64,000 bases of DNA from 21-14-0-10-47-8 sp966211795. Lineage in GTDB: Bacteria > Bdellovibrionota > Bdellovibrionia > Bdellovibrionales > Bdellovibrionaceae. Under the pieces are notes generated by a model. That model worked only from the letters and a program-made list of their open reading frames with translations. It did no database searches and was not told where the DNA came from. A program made the position numbers and the translations under genes. The stretch's first letter is position 1. The number at the start of each line of letters is the position of its first letter. Where the stretch lies: the NCBI GenBank assembly GCA_966211795.1, contig CBIHNW010000015.1, forward strand, positions 62,001 to 126,000, written 5' to 3'. This document shows positions 1-9,613 of the stretch, one piece after another.

Positions 1-476
1 TCGGAAAAACCATGCGGGTGTCGGACGAACTGATGCTTCGTTGGTACGAGCTTTTGACGGATATCACGCCGGCCGAGCTCTCAACCCTGAAGGCCGATCT
101 TCAATCAGGAAAGCAACATCCGCGCACGGTGAAAGTGAATTTGGCGAAAACCTTGATCAATCGATTCCATTCGGCACAGGCGGCGCAAGCGGCGGAAGAC
201 GAATTCAATCGCATCTTTGTCGATAAGGGTTTGCCAGACGAGGTTCCTGAATTTTCGGTTCCGGCCAGCGGTGAAGCGGTCTGGATCTGTGCCTTGATGA
301 AAAATGCGGGATTGGCACCTTCGACCAGCGAGGCCAAGCGCTTGATTCAGGGGCGCGCCGTCGAGATCGATGGCACCAAGGTCGATAACGAACAATTGAA
401 ATTGGATTTAAAACCGGGTCTTTCGATGGTGATCAAGGCCGGTAAGAAAAAATTCGTGAAAGTGGTGGTCACATGA
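1..476 (+). CDS. tyrS: Tyrosyl-tRNA synthetase, C-terminal part (5' end outside window)
   Basis: This is the C-terminal portion of tyrosyl-tRNA synthetase, which charges tRNA-Tyr with tyrosine in the cytoplasm. The frame is already open at base 3, and the first codons read G-K-T before MRVSDELMLRWYELLTD, which fits the stretch just after the KMSKS loop in TyrRS. So the internal ATG at 12 is not the start. The last ~65 residues (from about EAVWICALM) form an S4 RNA-binding domain with SEAKRLIQGRAVEIDG. The stop overlaps the ferredoxin start by 4 bp (ATGA at 473-476), so the two are probably translated together. The identification is confident; the start is not visible. Confidence 0.93.
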   Translation, partial: GKTMRVSDELMLRWYELLTDITPAELSTLKADLQSGKQHPRTVKVNLAKTLINRFHSAQAAQAAEDEFNRIFVDKGLPDEVPEFSVPASGEAVWICALMKNAGLAPSTSEAKRLIQGRAVEIDGTKVDNEQLKLDLKPGLSMVIKAGKKKFVKVVVT

Positions 477-1252
477 AGATCAAGTTTCTTCCCACCAACC
501 AAGAGATCCAAGGCGATCCAAATAAAACTTTGCTTCAGCTTTGCACGGAAAATGGAATTGAAATCAAATCCATCTGCAAGGGTGTTCCAAGCTGTGCCGA
601 ATGCCGCATTCGCATCGTCGAAGGTGAATACAATGTGGTGCCTCCGACCAAAGCAGAAATGAGCTTGGTTGGAACCAATTATTTTGTCGATCAACGGCGC
701 CTGTCTTGTCAGGTTCGGTGCTTTGGCGACATCACGGTGGATTTAAAAGAGCAAATCGAACGCAGCGAAATTCAGAATAAAAAAGTGCGTGGCTTTCGAG
801 CTCCGGGCCAGAAGGGTTCGCAGGTCGAGACTCACGCCAAGCAGGGAACTTTGGTACTGGAAGAAGGTGCGGTTCCGCATCGCAATCCGGATCAAAAACC
901 CCACACGCCAGGCACCAATCCGATGCATGGTCATCCGGAAGAGGGGCATTCGCATCCTCAGCAAACCGAAGGCCTTTCGCATGAGGAAAGACAGCAGCAG
1001 CAACAGCAGCGTCGGGACGGTCAGCAGGGCGGCGGTGGAGCTGGTGGTGGCCAAGGTCAGGGTCGAAATCGAAACCGCAATCGCAACCGAAATCGCAATT
1101 CAAATCGCGAGCAAAATGCGCAGGCTGGTAGCGCAGGTGGTGCTCCACAAAATCGCAATGCGGGACGCGGCCCCGGTGGTGGAGGGCCATCAGGCGGATC
1201 TGCCGGTGCCCAAAATCGTGGCGGCGGCAACAGCGGCGAAAATCCGGCTTAG
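473..1252 (+). CDS. 2Fe-2S ferredoxin with long Q/G/RN-rich low-complexity tail
   Basis: A 259-residue protein. Residues 1-95 form a plant/adrenodoxin-type [2Fe-2S] ferredoxin domain with ligand cysteines C35, C41, C44 (CKGVPSCAEC) and C79 (RLSCQVRC). It should carry electrons in the cytoplasm; no partner is evident. Residues ~105-259 are low complexity: H/P-rich, then a polyglutamine patch, then GGGxGGG, then an alternating R-N run of about 12 residues, then G/N/Q-rich sequence. Ordinary ferredoxins of this class are ~100 residues, so the tail more than doubles the length. It is basic and disordered and could bind nucleic acid, but that is inference. The start overlaps tyrS by 4 bp. Confidence 0.85.
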   Translation: MKIKFLPTNQEIQGDPNKTLLQLCTENGIEIKSICKGVPSCAECRIRIVEGEYNVVPPTKAEMSLVGTNYFVDQRRLSCQVRCFGDITVDLKEQIERSEIQNKKVRGFRAPGQKGSQVETHAKQGTLVLEEGAVPHRNPDQKPHTPGTNPMHGHPEEGHSHPQQTEGLSHEERQQQQQQRRDGQQGGGGAGGGQGQGRNRNRNRNRNRNSNREQNAQAGSAGGAPQNRNAGRGPGGGGPSGGSAGAQNRGGGNSGENPA

Positions 1253-1268
1253 CGCTGAAGCTTTTTAG

Positions 1269-1850
1269 TTAATACTTGCCATCGACCTGAGCGGAGACGG
1301 TTTTCAGAGTGTTGTCGACCCGGTTTTTCCAAGGAAACTCGCTCGGGTCATTGATGAACTTGATCAGTTCTCCCACCAGAATATTGTGGATTCCACGAGC
1401 GGTCAGAGCCGGATTCGAGATTTTCCAAGAGCCTTCTCGCTGACCGGCCATCAAACGAATGACCAAACGCTGTTCGGATTTTGAATTGATATCCTTCACC
1501 AAGGATTGGATCGATTTATTATTGAAACCAAAATAGAAAAGCGCCAAATACAAAGCGCCGTCCTTGGGTCTCTTTTTCAGCCACAAAAAATTTCCCTCAA
1601 TATACTGGTCCAGCTGTTCTTTGGCTGATTTTGTCTCGTTGATATTTTGGTCGATGATCTCGCGACCTAGAAGCGCCATTCGCTCAATGCAGGCTCTTAG
1701 CAAATCATCCTTGTCTTCAAAGTGACGATAGATGGCGGATTGGGAAATTCCGACCTTTTCGGCGATCTGTTGAAAACTGACCCAGTGCACGCCGGATTCG
1801 TAAAATAAATCACACGCCGCATCGATGATTTTATCTTCAGTTTTTTCCAC
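1269..1850 (-). CDS. TetR/AcrR family transcriptional regulator
   Basis: A 193-residue repressor-type regulator. The N-terminal ~55 residues contain the TetR helix-turn-helix: IIDAACDLFYESGVHWVS, then FQQIAEKVGISQSAIYRHF. The remainder is an all-helical ligand/dimer domain without recognisable ligand specificity. It is convergent with the ferredoxin gene. About 70 bp upstream of its start is a perfect inverted repeat (1918-1936) overlapping a TATAAT-like hexamer, which is the expected place for autoregulation. No divergently transcribed target gene lies beyond it, so the regulon is unknown. Confidence 0.9.
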   Translation of the reverse strand: MEKTEDKIIDAACDLFYESGVHWVSFQQIAEKVGISQSAIYRHFEDKDDLLRACIERMALLGREIIDQNINETKSAKEQLDQYIEGNFLWLKKRPKDGALYLALFYFGFNNKSIQSLVKDINSKSEQRLVIRLMAGQREGSWKISNPALTARGIHNILVGELIKFINDPSEFPWKNRVDNTLKTVSAQVDGKY

Positions 1851-1917
1851 GCACTCGCTCCTGGGTTTGACCCGAGATTTGATCGGACGTCTGCCGATAA
1901 AAAGTAATAACCTATGA

Positions 1918-1936
1918 CGATATTACTATAATATCG
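1918..1936. promoter_or_regulatory. Perfect inverted repeat, probable TetR operator
   Basis: CGATATTA-CTA-TAATATCG: 8-bp perfect arms around a 3-bp spacer, 68 bp upstream of the TetR-family gene. TATAAT occurs inside it on the plus strand, so bound protein would cover a promoter. The size and position suit a TetR dimer site; binding itself is inferred. Confidence 0.55.
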
Positions 1937-2240
1937 CTCAAACAAACTAGAAGCTATCTCAGCTCTTGATCGATTTTCATGAAAATTTGAGAAAACTTCC
2001 TTCAATTTGAATGGCGCGCACCGAGACAGGGCTCTTTCCTGGATCAATGTCCATCTTGCTTCGATTGAAGCGCTCGGTCGCACGGCCCGTCGGGTGACGG
2101 TAACGGAACTTATTTAAAAATTGGAAGCATTGAAGCTTTAAGAAGGATTCAAACTCTGGGGCAAGAGGAGTCCCCAGAGAAGAATTGGAAAGCATTCAAG
2201 ATTTGAATGCATTTGAGAATTCGGTAGGGGCAAAATAGAA
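1937..2240. other. Gap without a recognisable gene
   Basis: About 300 bp between the TetR operator and the terminator of the stress-protein unit. Short open frames exist on the minus strand (for example 1977-2195), but they lack a ribosome binding site and resemble no known family. No tRNA or repeat was seen. Confidence 0.5.
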
Positions 2241-2266
2241 ACGGCTCCGGTTTAAGCCGGAGCCGT
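2241..2266 (-). terminator. Intrinsic terminator of the YflT-like gene
   Basis: Perfect 10-bp stem (ACGGCTCCGG / CCGGAGCCGT) around a 6-nt loop. On the minus strand it is followed by TTCTATTTTG. It lies 47 bp past the stop of the minus-strand gene at 2313-2882. Confidence 0.8.
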
Positions 2267-2312
2267 GAATCAGGAAAGAGAGAAAGACCGAAGTCCTTCT
2301 CAGTCTTCAAGA

Positions 2313-2882
2313 TCAGGGTGCGAAAGTATTTGGAGTTGAACGAGGAACGTTGCGGTTCACATCACTACTTTCTTCAGTTGTTGAAGAGATGTCATGTGCG
2401 CCAAAACGCTCAAGATGTGCTTTGGCTTTTTTCGCCCACTCAGCATCATCAACGTGAATCGAAATCAAAATGCCACCTTCTTTAACGAAAGTTTCGTAGC
2501 GTTTTGCTTCGTACTCTGGGATACCGAAACCAACCAAGGCTCCAGTCACACCGCCGACGGCGCCACCAACTGCGGCTCCTGAAAGAGCAGCCATAATTGG
2601 ACCTGCAGCTACCAATGGGCCCAGTGCAGGAATTGTCGCGATTGCGCCAAGACCAACAAGCCAACCCAATGTTCCACCAATCAAGGCGCCTGTGCCGCCG
2701 CCGATTGTTGAAGCTTCAGGAGCTTTGGTTGCTTTTTCGTGACCAAAACTTTGATCTTCCTGTGGCATCAACACAGAGATATCAGAATTTCGAAAACCAT
2801 CCGCTTTCAGAGCATCAACTGCGGATTCTACCTCGGCACGAGAATCGAAAATTCCGAGAACGACCTTATTTCCTTGTTTCAT
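2313..2882 (-). CDS. YflT/GSP17M-like general stress protein with glycine-rich hydrophobic core
   Basis: A 189-residue protein. Residues ~6-45 match the start of the general-stress 17M/YflT-type fold (VVLGIFDSRAEVESAVDALK, then GFRNSDISVLMP). Residues ~65-125 are a glycine-rich, very hydrophobic stretch (GGGTGALIGGTLGWLVGLGA, then GAAVGGAVGGVTGALVGFGI), resembling glycine-zipper membrane segments. A ferredoxin-like end (EGGILISIHVDD) follows, then a polar tail. The molecular function is not known; relatives are stress-induced. The BON-domain gene lies 12 bp upstream on the same strand, so the two probably form a stress or envelope operon ending at the hairpin at 2241-2266. Confidence 0.75.
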   Translation of the reverse strand: MKQGNKVVLGIFDSRAEVESAVDALKADGFRNSDISVLMPQEDQSFGHEKATKAPEASTIGGGTGALIGGTLGWLVGLGAIATIPALGPLVAAGPIMAALSGAAVGGAVGGVTGALVGFGIPEYEAKRYETFVKEGGILISIHVDDAEWAKKAKAHLERFGAHDISSTTEESSDVNRNVPRSTPNTFAP

Positions 2883-2894
2883 ATGGACCTCCTA

Positions 2895-3734
2895 TTATTT
2901 CTTATCCACATAAGTCTGATTGACGACATTTGTATTGCCGGCCATGCGCTTAGCAATATCTTCTACTTTTGATTTTTCCATTGTGTTCGCAACGGGACCT
3001 TTCAAATAGATCTGACCATTCTGATTGATGATCTTCACGTTGTGCGCGCGAACTGAAAGATCCGAATTGCTAGTGATTTCAGAGCGAATTCGGCGAACCA
3101 TTTCAGTTTCGTTCTCGGCACGTGTTGTGTCCTGGGCGGTCATACCAGCCGTCGCGCCTGCTGCGACTCCGGTGCCGGCCGCATTACCCATTTGGGTGTT
3201 GCTGTTGTTCATGTGATGAGTTTCGGCAGTTGACCCACCAGTTGAACGAGTCATGTCTGTTGTGCGGTTCATATTTGTTTCAGTGGTGCGATTCATGTCA
3301 GTTGTGGTCGCGCCAACGCGGTCCGCATCATGGTGCATGTTTCGATTGTCCATGGTGCGTCCTTCATATGAAGAACTGCCGGTGGTGCGATGCATGTTGC
3401 TTGGAGCCTGCGCACGGCCGCTTTCCCAATCAGTTGTTGGGTTGCCGGCTTCGCGTTCCCATCCATAATTATCTGGATTGCCAGATGAGCCACCAGTCAT
3501 GCGAGAAGATGAATTTTCGGCTTCTCCCAGGTGATTTTCTTCTGCTCCATAGTAAGCAGGTGAAGACATCGAATTGCTTCGGTCGTCGAGATTGTTGTAA
3601 CGATCATTTGAATTGGTGCTGAAGCGGACGGCGTTGCTATCAACGCTTTCCGTATCCATCGTGGTTGCGTTTGTGGTTGTTGCTAAAGAGACGGACGAAA
3701 TAAATAAAGATGTCAAAAGCCAAGTTGTTTTCAT
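2895..3734 (-). CDS. Secreted BON-domain protein with long Ser/Thr/Asn/Met-rich region
   Basis: A 279-residue protein with an N-terminal signal peptide (MKTTWLLTSLFISSVSLATT, likely cleaved near residue 20-24). Residues ~30-200 are disordered and rich in N, T, S, M, R and G, with repeated MNRTT/DMNRTTE units. The C-terminal ~70 residues are a BON domain (VRRIRSEITSNSDLSVRAHN, then VKIINQNGQIYLKGPVAN), a phospholipid- or envelope-associated fold seen in OsmY. It is expected in the periplasm and followed by the YflT-like gene. The start is set by the signal peptide, and an AGGTAC-type site lies just upstream. The role is probably osmotic or envelope stress, by analogy only. Confidence 0.8.
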   Translation of the reverse strand: MKTTWLLTSLFISSVSLATTTNATTMDTESVDSNAVRFSTNSNDRYNNLDDRSNSMSSPAYYGAEENHLGEAENSSSRMTGGSSGNPDNYGWEREAGNPTTDWESGRAQAPSNMHRTTGSSSYEGRTMDNRNMHHDADRVGATTTDMNRTTETNMNRTTDMTRSTGGSTAETHHMNNSNTQMGNAAGTGVAAGATAGMTAQDTTRAENETEMVRRIRSEITSNSDLSVRAHNVKIINQNGQIYLKGPVANTMEKSKVEDIAKRMAGNTNVVNQTYVDKK

Positions 3735-3890
3735 AGGTACCTCCGATCATGAGGTTCAGCAGATTCTGTGCCAATCTTCAAAAGACGTTGAGACTTAGAA
3801 CAAAATCTCACACCGAGATCATGACGTACCATTTAACCCCGAGTTCATTTTGGCCATTGGGCAGATTGTCCGACGGTGCAAACGAATTCT

Positions 3891-3927
3891 TGTCATTTTG
3901 ACATGAAATTGACCTGGTCATAATGAC
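3891..3927. promoter_or_regulatory. Cluster of three palindromes with TGACA/TGACC half-sites; possible promoter
   Basis: In the divergent region between the BON gene and the kinase operon: TGTCA-TTT-TGACA at 3891-3903, TGACC-T-GGTCA at 3910-3920 and GTCAT-A-ATGAC at 3917-3927, the last two overlapping. TTGACA (3898-3903) with CATAAT or TAATGA about 15-17 bp downstream could be a sigma-70 promoter for the kinase operon. The dyads suggest a dimeric regulator; its identity is unknown. Confidence 0.5.
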
Positions 3928-4032
3928 AACTGCAAAGCGCAATGGGATTTGAAATTGGACTTCGATGCTCATTTCCTTTTCTATTTATATATAGGCATCA
4001 AGCGAGCATTTAATTTTGCGGAGGTCCATTTC

Positions 4033-6124
4033 ATGGAGAGAAGTGTTGCTTCAGAGAAGCCGCGTTCGAAGAAATATTCGAATGCATCGGGCTCTCTTCG
4101 AAGAAGCTCTGCCAAGGCTCTACGGCAAAGCCCAGCATTCGAGGAAGATATCGAACTGCGCCAGCTTCTGCAAAATATCCAAGCACTGGAAAAAGGAGAT
4201 TTTTCCGTGCGCATGCCGACGCATTCGTCAGGCCTGATCTCAGAGATCGGCGTGGCGCTCAACGAGATCATTCAAAATTTCAAAGATACGACCCGAAAAA
4301 ATCAAGAGCAAGACTGGCTGAAATCCAATCTGGCTCGATTTGCCAGCATGATGCAAGGCCAACGCAGCATCGCCTCAGTGGCGCAATTGATCATGTCCGA
4401 ACTGACGCCATTGGTGGACAGCCAGCAGGGAACTTTTTTTCTGGCCGAAACAGAAGGGGATCAAACCGTCTTGAAATTGATCGCGAGCTATGCTTTCACT
4501 TCAGAAAATCAGACGGCACGAAGCTATCGTCTCAAGCAAGGACTGATCGGCCAGTGCGCCTTTGATAAAAAGCGCATCTGGATCAAGCAGCCAGAAGACG
4601 GTGGGCTCACGATCGCGTCCAGCGTGGTCGAGTTCAAACCGCGAAATATCATTGTCCTGCCGATCTCCTTCGAAGGCGATCTCAAAGCCGTCATCGAGCT
4701 GGCCAGCATTCAGCCATTTCGTGAGCATTACGTCAGCTTTTTGGATCAGCTGGCCGATTCGATCGGCGTGATTTTAAATTTAATTGCCAGCAACATGCGC
4801 ACCGAAGAATTGCTGCAAGAGCTGAAGCGCTCGAACGGCGAGCTGGAAGTGCAGGCCAAAGAGCTGGAAGAAAAAGCCAAGCTCCTCGAAATCAAAAATA
4901 ATGAAATCGAGCTCGCGTCGCGCTCTTTAGAAGAGAAGGCCGAACAGCTCTCGATGATTTCCAAGTACAAATCTGAATTCTTGGCGAACATGTCGCATGA
5001 ACTGCGAACGCCGCTGAACAGCTTGCTGATCTTGTCGAAAGCATTGGCGGATAATAAAAATAAAAATTTGACCGATGAACAAGTCAAGTATGCCCTGACG
5101 GTTCACTCGGCCGGAAATGACCTGCTCGAGCTCATCAACGAAATTTTGGATCTTTCCAAAGTTGAATCCGGGAAAATGCTCGTCAGCGCCAACAATTTTT
5201 ACCTCGAGGATCTGATGAGCTATCTCGAGCAGACCTTCAGGCCGGTTGCCGAAAGCAAGAATCTCGGCTTTGCGGTGCAGATTTCGGCACTGGTTCCGCG
5301 AATCATCTGTTCGGATGAAAATCGATTGCAACAAATTTTAAAAAACCTGCTCTCAAACGCTTTCAAGTTCACCGACCACGGTTCGGTCAAAATGGAAGTA
5401 ACGCTTGAAGATCCCGGTAACCCCCAGAGCATGCTGATGTTCTCGGTTCAAGATTCGGGGATCGGTATTGCCTCAAATAAGCAGCAAATGATCTTCGAGG
5501 CTTTTCAACAAGCGGATGGAACCACCAGCCGTCGCTATGGCGGCACCGGTCTGGGGCTGACCATCAGCCGCGAAATTGCTCATCTGTTGGGAGGCTTGAT
5601 CGAGGTCGAGAGCAAGCCGGGACAGGGAAGTTCATTCTGTCTGTTTCTTCCGCAAACATACACGGGTGCAGATGCGACGATAGCGGAACTGCAGACGGAC
5701 AACGAGTACGAAGATTTGCCGTTGATTGACGGCGCGATTTTTCGCGGGCGCAAAGTTTTGGTTGTCGACGATGACGTTCGAAATATTTTTGCCCTGAGCA
5801 GCGTGCTCAAATCCTATGGCATCGAAGTTTTCCATGCCGAAAACGGCAGACAAAGTTTGGAAGTGCTGGAACTTCATCCGGAAATCGAAGCCATCTTAAT
5901 GGACACGATGATGCCGGAGATGGATGGTCTCGAAGCCATCCAGAAAATTCGCGGCAAGGAATGTCCGTTTCAAAGGAATTTGCCCATCATCTCGTTGACC
6001 GCGAAAGCCATGAAAGGCGACCGCGAAAAATGTCTCGAGGCCGGGGCATCCGATTACATCACCAAACCCGTCGATGAGCGCACGCTCTTCGCGGTGCTTT
6101 ACAAGTGGCTCATGGAAGGCGCAA

Positions 6125-6135
<11 letters not shown>
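4033..6135 (+). CDS. Soluble hybrid histidine kinase (HAMP-like, GAF, HisKA, HATPase, REC)
   Basis: A 700-residue sensor kinase without a membrane segment. Order: basic N-terminal tail; HAMP-like helix pair (~38-90); GAF domain (~105-255); coiled coil (~258-312); HisKA with phospho-acceptor H322 (MSHELRTPLNS); HATPase with N box, DSGIGI and GGTGLGLTISRE; and a receiver domain (~573-690) with VVDDD, D624 (LMDTMMPEMDG) and K in ITKP. The start at 4033 is chosen for its GCGGAGGT site 8 bp upstream; the longer frame to 3949 has none. It is expected to autophosphorylate and relay to its own receiver. It overlaps the next kinase gene by 11 bp, which implies a shared phosphorelay. Confidence 0.93.
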
Positions 6136-8223
<2,088 letters not shown>

Positions 8224-8224
<1 letters not shown>

Positions 8225-8244
8225 ATATCTCTTGAAGAGATATT
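8224..8244. terminator. Perfect palindrome after the kinase operon
   Basis: AATATCTCTT-G-AAGAGATATT immediately follows the stop of the second kinase gene. It can fold as an 8-bp stem with a 5-nt loop, followed by CTCATTTTAG, a weak terminator-like tail. The near-perfect symmetry also suits an operator for the hydrolase gene just downstream. The two roles cannot be told apart from sequence. Confidence 0.4.
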
Positions 8245-8304
8245 CTCATTTTAGAGTACGAATCAAATTGAGCTTTGCCACAGGTCGACCGATCAGTTGC
8301 TAGA

Positions 8305-9126
8305 ATGTCTCAGACCAAAATAGCCTATCGCGAGATGGGAGAAGGCCCTTTGTTGATTTTGTTGCACGGGTACGCGGGCAGCGTTTTGCATTGGGACCCC
8401 ATCGCTCAAAGTCTTAAAGGCAAACACCGCGTGGTGGTGCCGAATCTTTCGCACCTGTTTATGGGCCGCGATTATTTCACCTTCAGTGAACAGATCGACC
8501 AAATCGCCCAGTGGATGAGACAGCATTTTCCGCAGCAGAAAATTCACCTGGCCGGTATCAGTTACGGCGGCGCCTTGATTTGGGGATTGGCCCTGCGCTA
8601 TCCCGAGCTGGTGGACCGCACGGTCTTCATCAATCCCATGCCGCCGGCACCGATGAATGTGTTTAGCATTCCGATCCTGAAAAGTTTTTTTCGACTGCCA
8701 TGGAGCTCGCAAGCTATCGCCGTGATTCTGCGGACCCCGATGGGACGCATGTTTTTAAAGCGAGCGGCACAAGTGTTCCGCATTGATCGCGCCGATCTTC
8801 TCAGTCAAAACGGGGACCTGCAGGGGCGAAAGCTGTTGTTTGTTTGTCACGTGATCCATCACTTTGCATTCATTTTGCGCCAAGAAAACTGGCGAGCCTG
8901 GAAGATGAGATTGGAAAGTTGGACGCATTTATCGCTTTTGATTTATGACGACAAAGATCCCTTGTTCGAGCCCAAGACCTATCATGATTTTCAAGAATTA
9001 ATTGGTTGTGACATCACCCGCGAGATTCACCAGGCGGGGCATATTGCCATTCAGACAAAGCCCCTGGAGATCGCGGCGATGATCGAAGAATTTTTAGACG
9101 TTAAAAGAAGCACCACAGCCGCATGA
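8305..9126 (+). CDS. Alpha/beta hydrolase fold protein
   Basis: A 273-residue cytoplasmic hydrolase of unknown substrate. It shows the oxyanion-loop HGYAGS (~21-26), the nucleophile elbow GISYGG (S86), an acid in LIYDDKDPLF and the catalytic His in QAGHIAIQ. The ATG at 8305 is used; a TTG at 8275 would add ten residues, and neither has a strong ribosome site. The 3' end overlaps the convergent IscA-type gene by 33 bp (9094-9126), so the two C-termini are encoded on opposite strands of the same DNA. Confidence 0.85.
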   Translation: MSQTKIAYREMGEGPLLILLHGYAGSVLHWDPIAQSLKGKHRVVVPNLSHLFMGRDYFTFSEQIDQIAQWMRQHFPQQKIHLAGISYGGALIWGLALRYPELVDRTVFINPMPPAPMNVFSIPILKSFFRLPWSSQAIAVILRTPMGRMFLKRAAQVFRIDRADLLSQNGDLQGRKLLFVCHVIHHFAFILRQENWRAWKMRLESWTHLSLLIYDDKDPLFEPKTYHDFQELIGCDITREIHQAGHIAIQTKPLEIAAMIEEFLDVKRSTTAA

Positions 9127-9420
9127 TTTGGTGGCGTTCGGGTTGTTGAAGACAAAGCCTTTGCCATTTAGACCACCGGAATACTCAAGCGTCATCCCGA
9201 TCAAATACAAAAAGCTCTGGCCGTCGACCGCGATTTTTTCGCCAAACGCTTCAAACGTTTTATCATTGGTGCGTGGCAGATTGTCGAAATCCATCTTGTA
9301 AGACAGACCCGAGCAACCACCTTTTTTCACCTCGACGCGCAGAAAATAAGTCGCATCACGACCTTCTTCTGATTTCAGAGTTTTCAATTTAGCCGCGGCC
9401 GATTCGGATATTTGAATCAT
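9094..9420 (-). CDS. HesB/IscA-family iron-sulfur carrier (ErpA-like)
   Basis: A 108-residue A-type carrier that receives and hands on Fe-S clusters in the cytoplasm. All three conserved cysteines are visible: C36 in KGGCSGLSY, and C100/C102 in the terminal SCGCGASF. The start at 9420 (MIQISESAAAKL) has AAGGACG upstream and matches the family length; the frame runs further up to 9498 without a ribosome site. Whether it is IscA, ErpA or SufA cannot be decided here because no isc or suf genes are adjacent. Confidence 0.92.
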   Translation of the reverse strand: MIQISESAAAKLKTLKSEEGRDATYFLRVEVKKGGCSGLSYKMDFDNLPRTNDKTFEAFGEKIAVDGQSFLYLIGMTLEYSGGLNGKGFVFNNPNATKSCGCGASFNV

Positions 9421-9613
9421 AATTTTTCGTCCTTCAGGTAAAGCGGCACTATAACACAAAGGATCCTGCGTTTGTAGCCATGAAACTCTTTGCGGCAAGC
9501 CTTCCAGAGATGGCGTTTGTCATGATTGGCTTTGGACTGAACGTCGTCGACCTGCGTTTGAATCGAAGATAAATCATTGAAATGACTTTGCATTTATGAA
9601 AGCCTAGGATCCT

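Noticed and set aside
9421..9613. Possible cobalamin riboswitch before the B12-dependent reductase
   Set aside because: No B12-box or multi-stem pattern was recognised, and the leader is short.
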